Assembly: GCA_039807745.1 (NCBI GenBank) | Contig: JBDHRV010000090.1 | Span: 1-14,311 of the forward strand | From: JAEUMW01 sp039807745 | GTDB taxonomy: Bacteria > Pseudomonadota > Gammaproteobacteria > Burkholderiales > JAEUMW01 | Length of the DNA: 14,311 nt | Direction: 5' to 3' | Shown here: positions 5,352 through 12,610 of the stretch, piece after piece | Numbering within the stretch: position 1 is the stretch's first letter | Layout of the letters: each line of letters opens with the position of its first letter | The notes under the pieces: generated by a model | What the model was told of the DNA's origin: nothing | What the model saw: only the letters and a program-made list of their open reading frames with translations | Database searches by the model: none | Program-made: the position numbers and the translations under genes

Positions 5352-7193
5352 ATGACGATGAAACTGGGCTTCGTCGGGCTCGGCATCATGGGCCGGCCGA
5401 TGGCACTCAATCTCATGCGCGGCGGCCACTCGATGGCCGTATATGCACGCCGCGCCGCGAGCATGCAGCCGCTGGCGGACGCGGGCGCGGTCACGTGTGC
5501 TTCCCCCGCACAGGTCGCGGCAAGGTCGGACGTGATATTCGTCATGGTGTCCGACACGCCGGACGTCGAGCAGGTGATCCTCGGTCCGGGCGGCTGCATC
5601 GAGGGCGCGGCGCCGGGGGCGATCATCGTCGATATGAGCACGATCTCTCCCGCGGCCACGCGCCGCATCGCCGACCTGCTCGCGGCGAAGGGCATCGAGA
5701 TGCTGGACGCGCCGGTGTCGGGCGGCGAGATCGGCGCGGTCAACGGCACGCTCTCGATCATGGTCGGCGGCAACGCCGCGTCGTTCGAGCGCGCGAAGCC
5801 GCTCTTCGAGCTCATGGGCAAGAACATCGTGCACATCGGCGCGAACGCAGCGGGCCAGGTCGCGAAGTCGTGCAACCAGATCGTTGCCGCAGTCACGATC
5901 GAAGCGGTGGCCGAAGCCCTGCTGCTCGCGCAGGCGAACGGCGTGGATGCCGCGACGGTGCGCGAGGCGCTGCTCGGCGGCTTCGCGTACTCGCGCGTGC
6001 TCGAGCTGCACGGGCGGCGCATGCTCGAAGCCGACTACGCACCCGGCTTCAAGGCCGCCCTGCACCAGAAGGACATGCGCATCGTGCTCCAGAGCGCGCA
6101 CGAGCTGGGCGTCGCGCTGCCGGCCGCGGCGCTCGCGACTCAGCACATCAACGCACTCGTCGGCAGCGGCGAAGGCGGGCTCGATTCGTCGGCGATCTAC
6201 AGGGTGCTCGAACGCATGAGCGCGCCGCACGAGCGTCCGCAGGAGAGCGAAGTCCCTGCTGGAAGGACCGCGCCCGGCGCGAAGGCGCCGCAATGGGCCG
6301 GGGCAGCGGCGGTGACTGAGCGCGTCGGCTTCATCGGGCTCGGCGTGATGGGCCGGCCGATGGCGCTCAATCTCATGCGCGCCGGCCACCCGTTGCACGT
6401 CTACGCGCGCCGCCCTGCTGCGCTCGCTCCCCTGGTCGAGCAGGGTGCGGCTGCGTGCGCGTCGCCGGCAGAGCTTGCCACCCGCTGCGACGTCGTTTGC
6501 ATCATGGTGACGGCGGGCGCGGACGTGGAGGCAGTGGTGCTCGGTCCGGGCGGCCTCCTCGAAGGCGCGCCACCGGGGCTGCTCGTGGTCGATCACAGTA
6601 CGATCGCGCCGGCCACGGCCCGACAGGTGGCGGCTGCACTGGCGGCGCGCGGGGTGGATTTCCTGGATGCGCCCGTGTCGGGCGGCGAGAAGGGCGCGAT
6701 CGACGCGACGCTGTCGATCATGGTGGGCGGATCGCAGGCGGCGTTCACGCGCGCGGAGCCCGTCCTGCGCGAGCTCGGAAAGACCGTGCTGCGCGTGGGT
6801 GAGAGCGGCGCGGGTCAGGTGGCGAAAGCCGCCAACCAGCTTGCCATCGTCCTCACTCTGCAGGGCATGGCGGAGGCGTTCACCCTCGCGCGCGCGAGCG
6901 GTGTCGATCCGGCGCAGATACTCGAGGCGCTGCGCGGCGGCGCGGCGGCGAGCCGCATCCTCGAAGTGATGGGCGCGAAGATGATCAGCCGCGATTTTCG
7001 GCCCGGCGTCGAATCGCGCCTGCATCACAAGGACGTGCGGATCGCGCTCGACTGCGCGGCCGCGGTCGGTCTCGCGGTGCCGGGGGCCGCCTTGGCAGCT
7101 CAGACCTTCAGTGCGCTGATGGGGCGCGGCGGAGGCCGCCAGGACTCCTCGGCGGTGGTGACGGTGGTCGAGGCGATGCGCAACGAATCATAA
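5352..7193 (+). CDS. tandem-fused 2-hydroxy-3-oxopropionate (tartronate semialdehyde) reductase-like protein, two complete domains
   Basis: One uninterrupted frame of 613 residues holds two full beta-hydroxyacid dehydrogenase units; the family is normally a single unit of about 290-300 residues. Unit 1 has the NAD(P) loop GLGIMG at 9-14, DAPVSGG at 119-125, the catalytic Lys172 with Asn175 (AKSCNQ), and DSSAIY at 278. Unit 2 repeats these exactly 320 residues later: GLGVMG from 329, D439, K492 and N495 (AKAANQ), and DSSAVV at 598. The constant offset means no insertions or deletions between copies. A Pro/Ala/Gly/Arg-rich linker spans about 292-320. A possible internal GTG start lies at 6312. 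GGAG precedes the ATG at 5352 by 7 bases, 18 bases after the transporter. GarR/GlxR reduce tartronate semialdehyde to glycerate; hydroxyisobutyrate-type substrates remain possible. A lost stop from a sequencing indel is not excluded. Confidence 0.85.
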   Translation: MTMKLGFVGLGIMGRPMALNLMRGGHSMAVYARRAASMQPLADAGAVTCASPAQVAARSDVIFVMVSDTPDVEQVILGPGGCIEGAAPGAIIVDMSTISPAATRRIADLLAAKGIEMLDAPVSGGEIGAVNGTLSIMVGGNAASFERAKPLFELMGKNIVHIGANAAGQVAKSCNQIVAAVTIEAVAEALLLAQANGVDAATVREALLGGFAYSRVLELHGRRMLEADYAPGFKAALHQKDMRIVLQSAHELGVALPAAALATQHINALVGSGEGGLDSSAIYRVLERMSAPHERPQESEVPAGRTAPGAKAPQWAGAAAVTERVGFIGLGVMGRPMALNLMRAGHPLHVYARRPAALAPLVEQGAAACASPAELATRCDVVCIMVTAGADVEAVVLGPGGLLEGAPPGLLVVDHSTIAPATARQVAAALAARGVDFLDAPVSGGEKGAIDATLSIMVGGSQAAFTRAEPVLRELGKTVLRVGESGAGQVAKAANQLAIVLTLQGMAEAFTLARASGVDPAQILEALRGGAAASRILEVMGAKMISRDFRPGVESRLHHKDVRIALDCAAAVGLAVPGAALAAQTFSALMGRGGGRQDSSAVVTVVEAMRNES

Positions 7194-7226
7194 GGATTAT
7201 CTTATCGTTACCATCAGCAAGTGCAA

Positions 7227-7254
7227 TTGGACGGGTGCCGTCGGCGATCATACT
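7227..7254 (+). promoter_or_regulatory. weak candidate promoter for the small ORF
   Basis: TTGGAC at 7227-7232 and CATACT at 7249-7254 are separated by 16 bases and lie about 40 bases before the small ORF start. Both boxes match the sigma-70 consensus only partly. An AT-rich inverted repeat (ATAAG...CTTAT, 7190-7205) lies just upstream and overlaps the reductase stop codon. Confidence 0.22.
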
Positions 7255-7292
7255 GTTGCGGGATAGGCTTTTGCGCCATAGGGGAGAGAAAA

Positions 7293-7448
7293 ATGATCAT
7301 CCGGCATCGGCTCATGCAGTACTTGCTCCGTAATCCGGAGCGCGACATCGTCACCTCCATCCGCCGAACGCCGCCTTCAGGGATGCGTCTGGGCTCGCGG
7401 CTCCTGCAGAAGCGCTCCGCGCTGCTCGGCCGCAATCAGCGCCATTAG
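7293..7448 (+). CDS. candidate small basic protein, unrecognised (51 aa)
   Basis: The ATG at 7293 has a strong Shine-Dalgarno (GGGGAGAG at 7281-7288) only a few bases upstream and is followed by 51 codons to a TAG. The product is strongly basic, with about a dozen Arg/Lys residues (motifs MIIRHRLMQYLL, RNPERDIV, SRLLQKRSALLGRNQRH), and has no signal peptide or domain I recognise. It fills most of the gap between the reductase operon and the convergent ppc gene. Support is the ribosome site and the lack of another gene here; a chance ORF in GC-rich DNA is a real alternative. Confidence 0.35.
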   Translation: MIIRHRLMQYLLRNPERDIVTSIRRTPPSGMRLGSRLLQKRSALLGRNQRH

Positions 7449-7484
7449 GCGCCGGGCGCCGAACCTCAGTTCGTCCGCTTGCCG

Positions 7485-7506
7485 TAAGGCCAGTGGCCGG
7501 GTTTTT
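7485..7506 (+). terminator. possible weak rho-independent terminator
   Basis: A short stem GGCC-AGT-GGCC is followed by GGGTTTTT on the + strand, close to the end of the convergent ppc gene. The stem is only 4 bp, so the call is tentative. It would end rightward transcripts from the reductase operon or the small ORF. Confidence 0.25.
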
Positions 7507-7508
7507 CC

Positions 7509-10247
7509 TCAGCCCGTCGCACCGAGCCCGGCTGCGACGCAGTTGATGGAGAGCAGGAGCGCCGCCTTGAACGCCTCCTTCTCGTGGCCCTCGGGCGCTG
7601 CGCGAAACCTGCGCAAGAGCTCGATCTGCTCGCGGTTCACCTGGTTGACGGTGGGCAGTCGGTGCGCCAGCCGCGCGCGGAAATCGGGAAACCGCTCGGC
7701 CAGAGCGGACTCGCCCGTGATCGCGAGCAGGCTCTCGCGCGTGAGCGCGTATTCGTCGCGCACGAGCCCGAAGATCTCGTCCCGCAGCGTCGCGTCCGGC
7801 ACCAGTTCCGCGTAGAGTCGGGCGACTTCCAGATCCACCACTGCCAGCGTCTTCTCCGCTTCGTCCAGCACCAGCCGGAACAGCCGTGATTCCCGGAACA
7901 TGCGCGCGAGGAGCCGCTCGCCCGCGCTGCCGCGGACCTGGGCGAATGCGGCCAGGCCGCTGCCCAGGCCGAACCAGCCGGTGATGACATGGCGATTCTG
8001 CGACCAGGCGAACACCCAGGGAATCGCGCGCAGCTCCGCCAGCGTTTTCGCACCGAAGCGGCGCGCCGGGCGCGAGCCGATGTTGAGGAGCGAGATCTCT
8101 TCCAGCGGGCTGGCTGCCTGCAGGTAGGTGACGAGCCCCGGGTGCGCCGCCAGGCGCAGGTACCCCGCGCGCGCGGCGCCCGCCAGCGCTTCCATTGCGT
8201 CGTCGAATGCCGGCACCGGCTGGAGCTCGGGCTCGCGCTCCGACTTGAGGGCGTGCTCCAGCACGCTCGCCGCGAGCAATTCCACCTGGTAGGCGGCCGT
8301 GCCGCGGTTCGCGTACTTGAGCGACACCACCTCGCCCTGCTCGGTCAGCCGGAAGCGGCCGCGGATCGAGCCGGCCGGCTGGGCGGCGATGGCGCGTCCG
8401 GCCGGGATGCCGCCGCGGCTCACGGACCCGCCACGCCCGTGGAAGAAGGCGACGGTGACGCCGCGCTCCTCGCCGACCTGCGAGAGCAGCGTCTGGGCCT
8501 TGGCGAGCTCCCAGTTGGAAGGCAGAAAGCCGCCGTCCTTGTTGGAGTCGGAGTAGCCGATCATGACTTCCTGCAGTCCGCCCTGAGCCGAGAGGCTGCG
8601 GCGCACGAGCGGTATCGCCAGCAGGTCGCGCATGACGGCGGGCGCACAGCGCAGATCGTCGATGGTCTCGAAGAGCGGCATGATCGGCAGCGTGCAGCGC
8701 TCGACCCCGGCCGGGTCGGCGAAGAGCCCGGCTTCCTTCGCCAGCAGGTAGACGCCCAGGATGTCGGAGGCGTGCCGCGTCATGCTCAGGATGAAGCTGC
8801 CGAAGGCATCGCGGTCGGTGACGCGGCGCATCTCGCGCACCAGACGAAAAAGACCCATGGTTTCCTGCGCGGTCGACGTCAGCGCGCCGAGATCGCGGGG
8901 TTCCCGCAGCGGCCGCTCGAGCTCGGCGAGCAGCCAGGTGCGCCACGCGGGGGAATCGTGCGCCGGCGGCTGCGCCGTCGGGTCGGCCGCGGACAGGCGC
9001 CACAGCTCCTGCAGCGCTTCGGTGGTGCGGGTGGAGTTCTCGCGCAGGTCGAGGCGCGCCGTGCAGAAGCGAAAGGTTTCCACCTGCCGTCTGATCGGCC
9101 GCACCAGCGCGCGGGCGAGCGCCGGGGCGCGTGCCGCGTCGAGCGCCTGTTCCATCGCCCGCAGGTCCTCGACGAGGCCGTCCGCGGAGCTGTAGCCGCG
9201 GCCTACCGGCACCGGCTCGCTGCGCTCGGCGCAGGCGATCGTGAGGTCGAGACGCTCGAGCATGCACATCGCGAACTGGCGGAACGGCTCGCCCGGATTG
9301 CGTGCGGTGAGCTGGTCGGCGGCGCCGCTCTGGGCGAGTGCCAGCTGGAGCCGATCGCGGAAGTCCTCGGGGATCGCGAGCAGACGCTCGCTGATGGAAA
9401 GCGAACGCGCCAGCTCCACGAGCTTGTGGCGGTGGCGCTGCAGACTCGCGAGACGGTATTCGCCGAGTGCGCCGCGCGTGACCGCATTGGTGACGAACGG
9501 ATTGCCGTCGCGGTCGCCACCGATCCAGGAGCCGAGCTCGAAGAACGGCGGCGCCTCGAACTGCGCACCGGGGTAGTGCTCTGCGGCTGCCTCTTCGAGC
9601 TTGCCGAGCAGATCGGGCACCACGTCGAACAGCGTCTCGTTGAAGAAGTGCAGCCCCCAGAATATCTCCTGTGCGACCTGGGGTTTTTCGAGCCGCAGGT
9701 CGCCCGTCAGCAGCAGCACCTCGATCTCGTTGCGCAGGCTGTCCTCGACGCCGCGGCGCTCGCGCGCGGTCCAGCGCGGTGACTGGTGATCGAGCAGCAG
9801 CCGGTAGATGCGACGCAGGCGCTCGAGCACGGTGACCCGCTTCGCCTCGGTTGGGTGCGCGGTGATCACGGGCCGCACGTGCAGACTGCGCACCAGCGCG
9901 TGCAGCGCCTCGGGGCTCACGCCGGCGGCAGCGGCTGCGGCCACCACGAACTGCAGAGTGCCCGGAACCTGGCTGCGTCCGCGCTCGGCCTCGAGCGCAC
10001 GGCGGCGCGCCATGCCGCCGTTTTCCTCGGCGATGTTGAGAAGCTGGAACAGGATCGCCTGCGCGTGCAGCAGCCGCGCCAGCGTGTGCGGCGGCAGACC
10101 GGAAGGCGGCAGGTCGCCGCGCAGGACGGACGCGACCTGCGGCTCGTGGCGCGACGCTACCTCCAGCAGCAGGCGAGCGAGCAGCGCCAGGGCGTCGCGG
10201 GTCGTGGGGTCCTCGTTCGCGTGCGGCGGAGCACTGTGGGTCGTCAT
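7509..10247 (-). CDS. ppc: phosphoenolpyruvate carboxylase, serine-cycle type
   Basis: It converts PEP and bicarbonate to oxaloacetate. The 912-residue protein is full length with all catalytic motifs: VITAHPTEAKR with His131, GSWIGGDRDGNP at 239-250, LDLR with Arg402, MIGYSDSNKDGG at 562-573, FHGRGGSVSRGG at 602-613 (His603, Arg605, Arg611) and RAIPWVFAWSQNR at 740-752. The SDSNKDGGF and GGSVSRGG variants differ from E. coli and resemble the branch found in serine-cycle methylotrophs. The C-terminus ends GATG where most end NTG. By eye, two of the four aspartate-inhibitor ligands of the E. coli enzyme (Lys773, Asn881) are replaced by Val803 and Ala910, while Arg611 and Arg863 match the other two. 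ATG 10247 was chosen because it leaves a 34-base gap to mtkB; longer starts would run into that gene. It is the third gene of the leftward mtkA-mtkB-ppc operon. Confidence 0.95.
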   Translation of the reverse strand: MTTHSAPPHANEDPTTRDALALLARLLLEVASRHEPQVASVLRGDLPPSGLPPHTLARLLHAQAILFQLLNIAEENGGMARRRALEAERGRSQVPGTLQFVVAAAAAAGVSPEALHALVRSLHVRPVITAHPTEAKRVTVLERLRRIYRLLLDHQSPRWTARERRGVEDSLRNEIEVLLLTGDLRLEKPQVAQEIFWGLHFFNETLFDVVPDLLGKLEEAAAEHYPGAQFEAPPFFELGSWIGGDRDGNPFVTNAVTRGALGEYRLASLQRHRHKLVELARSLSISERLLAIPEDFRDRLQLALAQSGAADQLTARNPGEPFRQFAMCMLERLDLTIACAERSEPVPVGRGYSSADGLVEDLRAMEQALDAARAPALARALVRPIRRQVETFRFCTARLDLRENSTRTTEALQELWRLSAADPTAQPPAHDSPAWRTWLLAELERPLREPRDLGALTSTAQETMGLFRLVREMRRVTDRDAFGSFILSMTRHASDILGVYLLAKEAGLFADPAGVERCTLPIMPLFETIDDLRCAPAVMRDLLAIPLVRRSLSAQGGLQEVMIGYSDSNKDGGFLPSNWELAKAQTLLSQVGEERGVTVAFFHGRGGSVSRGGIPAGRAIAAQPAGSIRGRFRLTEQGEVVSLKYANRGTAAYQVELLAASVLEHALKSEREPELQPVPAFDDAMEALAGAARAGYLRLAAHPGLVTYLQAASPLEEISLLNIGSRPARRFGAKTLAELRAIPWVFAWSQNRHVITGWFGLGSGLAAFAQVRGSAGERLLARMFRESRLFRLVLDEAEKTLAVVDLEVARLYAELVPDATLRDEIFGLVRDEYALTRESLLAITGESALAERFPDFRARLAHRLPTVNQVNREQIELLRRFRAAPEGHEKEAFKAALLLSINCVAAGLGATG

Positions 10248-10281
10248 GGCAGTGGCACGGCGCCGTTGGTGGGGCCTTGCC

Positions 10282-11175
10282 TCAGCGCTTGCGGGCCGCC
10301 AGGACCTGGGCGACCGTGCTGCCGAACTCGCTGGGGGCCGGCACGATGGTGATGCCGGCACCGCGCAGGAACTCGGTCTTCTCCGGCGCGCTCTCGCCCG
10401 CGGTGGAGATGATCGCACCCGCGTGCCCCATGCGACGGCCCTTTGGCGCCGTCATGCCGGCGATGTAGCCGATCACGGGCTTCGTCATGTTCTCCTTCGC
10501 CCAGACCGCGGCCTCCACTTCCTGCGGTCCGCCGATCTCGCCGATCATCAGGACCGCCTCCGTCTCCGGGTCCTTCTCGAAGAGCTTGAGGTGGTCGAGG
10601 AACGAGCTGCCGTTGATGGGATCACCGCCGATGCCGACGCTGGTCGAGATGCCGATGCCGAGCGCCTTCATCTGCGATGCGGCTTCGTAGCCGAGCGTGC
10701 CCGAGCGCGACACGATGCCGACGCGCCCTTCCTGGTAGATGTGGCCCGGCATGATGCCGAGCATCGCCTTGCCGGGGCTGATGACGCCGGCGCAGTTCGG
10801 ACCGCACATGATCATGCGCTGTTCTTTCGGGTAGCGGCGCAGGTAGCGCTTGACCCGCATCATGTCCTGCGCCGGAATGCCGTCGGTGATGGAAACGAGG
10901 AAGCGGATGCCCGCGTCGGCCGCCTCCATGATGGCGTCGGCGCAGAAGGCGGGGGCGACGAACGTGATGCTGGTGTTGGCGCCGGTGGCGGCGACCGCCT
11001 CCTTCACCGTGTCGAAGACGGGCAGACCGAGGTGCTTGCTGCCGCCCTTGCCGGGCGTGACGCCGCCGACTACCTGGGTGCCGTATTCGATCGCTTCCTT
11101 CGCGTGGAACGTGCCCTTTTCCCCGGTGAAGCCCTGAATCAGGATTCGGCTGCTCTTGTCGATGAGAATGGCCAT
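10282..11175 (-). CDS. mtkB: malate-CoA ligase (malate thiokinase) alpha subunit
   Basis: This 297-residue protein is homologous to the succinyl-CoA synthetase alpha subunit. The CoA-binding Rossmann region is at the N-terminus (ILIQGFTGEKGTFHAKEAIEYG, residues 11-32, and GGVTPGKGG at 37-45). GPNCAGVISPG is at 125-135, SRSGTLGYEA at 156-165, and the active phosphohistidine is His251 in MGHAGAI. With the beta subunit it joins malate and CoA, using ATP, to give malyl-CoA. Malate-CoA ligase is preferred over SucD because it lies with mtkA, ppc and a malyl-CoA lyase; the sequences of the two activities are close, so this is context-based. ATG 11175 follows GAGGAA closely and leaves a 16-base gap after mtkA. 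Confidence 0.9.
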   Translation of the reverse strand: MAILIDKSSRILIQGFTGEKGTFHAKEAIEYGTQVVGGVTPGKGGSKHLGLPVFDTVKEAVAATGANTSITFVAPAFCADAIMEAADAGIRFLVSITDGIPAQDMMRVKRYLRRYPKEQRMIMCGPNCAGVISPGKAMLGIMPGHIYQEGRVGIVSRSGTLGYEAASQMKALGIGISTSVGIGGDPINGSSFLDHLKLFEKDPETEAVLMIGEIGGPQEVEAAVWAKENMTKPVIGYIAGMTAPKGRRMGHAGAIISTAGESAPEKTEFLRGAGITIVPAPSEFGSTVAQVLAARKR

Positions 11176-11191
11176 GGTCTGGTTCCTCGCC

Positions 11192-12358
11192 TCAGTTGGC
11201 TTTGGCCGCAGCCACGGCCTTGTTGGCGGCATCGGCGAGGTCCTCGGCGATGATGAGCGGCAGCCCGCTCTCGCGCACGATCCTCTGGCCGGCCTCGACG
11301 TTCGTGCCGGCGAGTCGGACCACCACGGGCACCCTGATGTCGAGCTCGCGGAATGCTTTCACCACGCCTTCCGCCACCCAGTCGCAGCGGTTGATGCCGG
11401 CGAAGATGTTGACCAGCACGGCTTTCACGTTGCGGTCGGAGAGCACCACCGAGAACGCGTTCTTCACCCGTTCCGCCGAGGCGCCGCCGCCCACGTCGAG
11501 GAAGTTCGCCGGGTTGCCGCCCGCGAACTTGATCATGTCGAGGGTGGCCATCGCCAGCCCGGCGCCGTTGATGAGGCAGCCGATGTCGCCGTCCAGGCCG
11601 ACGTAGGAGAGGTCGTACTGCGCTGCCGCAACCTCGCGCGGATCCTCCTGCGAGGGGTCGCGCATCGCGCCGACGTTGCGCTGCCGGAAGAGTGCGTTGT
11701 CGTCGAACGACATCTTGGCGTCGAGGGCCAGGATGCGTTCGTCCTTGGTGATCACCATGGGATTGATTTCGAGCATCGTGGCGTCGAGCCTGCGGAAGGC
11801 GCGATAGGCGCCCAGCATGAGCTTGACGGCGGCGGCCACCTGCTTGATGTTGAGGCCGAGTCCGAACGCGAGCTCGCGCGCCTCGAAGGCGAGCAGCCCG
11901 ACCGCCGGCTCGACCACGACCTGCAGGATCTTTTCCGGTGCCGACCGGGCGAGTTCCTCGATCTCCATGCCGCCTTCGGCCGAAGCGATGATGCGCACGC
12001 GCTCCGCCTTGCGGTCGAGCACGATGCCGAAGTAGAGTTCACGCTCGAAGGGCTCGGCGACCTCGACGTACACCCGCTGCACCGGCTTGCCCTCGGGTCC
12101 GGTCTGGATCGTCACGAGCTTCGAGCCGAGCAGGTTCTTGGCTGCCTCGTGCACGTCGTGATAGGTGCGGCAGAGCTTGATGCCGCCTGCCTTGCCGCGC
12201 GCGCCCGAATGCACCTGCGCCTTCACCGCCCAGTGCCAGCCGCCCAGCTCGGTCGCACAATAGACGGCCTGATCGGGACTGTAGGCCGCCATGCCGCGCG
12301 GTACCGGCACCCCGAAGCCCGACAGCAGTTCCTTTGCCTGATACTCGTGAATATCCAT
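11192..12358 (-). CDS. mtkA: malate-CoA ligase (malate thiokinase) beta subunit
   Basis: This 388-residue protein is homologous to the succinyl-CoA synthetase beta subunit. The N-terminal ATP-grasp domain shows AVKAQVHSGARGKAGG (44-59) and LEINPMV (196-202). The C-terminal CoA-ligase domain shows CLINGAGLAMATLDM (261-275), NFLDVGGGA (285-293) and VLVNIFAGINRCDW. It forms the heteromer with MtkB that activates malate to malyl-CoA at the expense of ATP in the cytoplasm. It heads the leftward operon, with GAGGAG about 6 bases before ATG 12358 and a probable promoter (perfect TTGACA -35) just upstream. Housekeeping sucC is the alternative, but the ppc and malyl-CoA lyase neighbours argue for serine-cycle use. 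Confidence 0.92.
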   Translation of the reverse strand: MDIHEYQAKELLSGFGVPVPRGMAAYSPDQAVYCATELGGWHWAVKAQVHSGARGKAGGIKLCRTYHDVHEAAKNLLGSKLVTIQTGPEGKPVQRVYVEVAEPFERELYFGIVLDRKAERVRIIASAEGGMEIEELARSAPEKILQVVVEPAVGLLAFEARELAFGLGLNIKQVAAAVKLMLGAYRAFRRLDATMLEINPMVITKDERILALDAKMSFDDNALFRQRNVGAMRDPSQEDPREVAAAQYDLSYVGLDGDIGCLINGAGLAMATLDMIKFAGGNPANFLDVGGGASAERVKNAFSVVLSDRNVKAVLVNIFAGINRCDWVAEGVVKAFRELDIRVPVVVRLAGTNVEAGQRIVRESGLPLIIAEDLADAANKAVAAAKAN

Positions 12359-12610
12359 TCCATCTCCTCGGTTGTTCGCCCTGGATTTATGAACACTGCC
12401 GTCGAGAGCCTGTCAAGGAGACCGGCACGGGCGTATGTTTGCTGCAGCGTGGATTCTTCGTGAGTGGCGGGGCTCGCGCAATCACGGTTTCTGATTCCTA
12501 CGATAAGAGGCTTTGCATGTTCTTAAGTCTCCACATCAGGTAGCTTTGGCGGCGCGGGTCATCATCGGCCGCATACGATCCCTCAAGACCCAGAACCCGG
12601 AGACAACACC
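12359..12610. promoter_or_regulatory. 252-bp divergent control region between mtkA and malyl-CoA lyase
   Basis: Both serine-cycle transcription units diverge from here. The middle (about 12487-12540) is AT-richer than its surroundings and holds ATAAG (12503) and the palindrome CTTAAG (12522-12527). In Methylobacterium the LysR-type regulator QscR controls comparable genes, but no clear T-N11-A site could be assigned. No convincing -35/-10 pair was found for the rightward gene. Confidence 0.5.
12386..12416 (-). promoter_or_regulatory. probable sigma-70 promoter of the mtkA-mtkB-ppc operon
   Basis: On the minus strand a perfect -35 box TTGACA (12416-12411) is followed after 19 bases by CATAAA (12391-12386), four of six matches to the -10 consensus. 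Transcription would start near 12379, giving a short leader with the GAGGAG ribosome site of mtkA. The spacer is 2 bases longer than ideal, which often goes with activator dependence. Confidence 0.45.

Noticed and set aside
4064..6319. 751-codon + strand open frame across the amidase, transporter and reductase
   Set aside because: Arg-rich out-of-frame translation overlapping well-identified genes. It has no motifs of its own.
3675..7028. 1117-codon open frame antisense to the amidase, transporter and double reductase
   Set aside because: It is extremely rich in Arg, His and Ala, with no recognisable domain. It lies opposite three clearly real genes and is a typical antisense artefact of GC-rich coding DNA.
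7447..7460. GGCGCCGGGCGCC palindrome after the small ORF as a terminator
   Set aside because: It has a short stem and no T-run. Such GC palindromes are common in this composition.
7989..12463. Long + strand open frames opposite ppc and mtkA/mtkB (597, 481 and 435 codons)
   Set aside because: Their compositions are those of complementary-strand shadows, and the minus-strand genes have complete family motifs.
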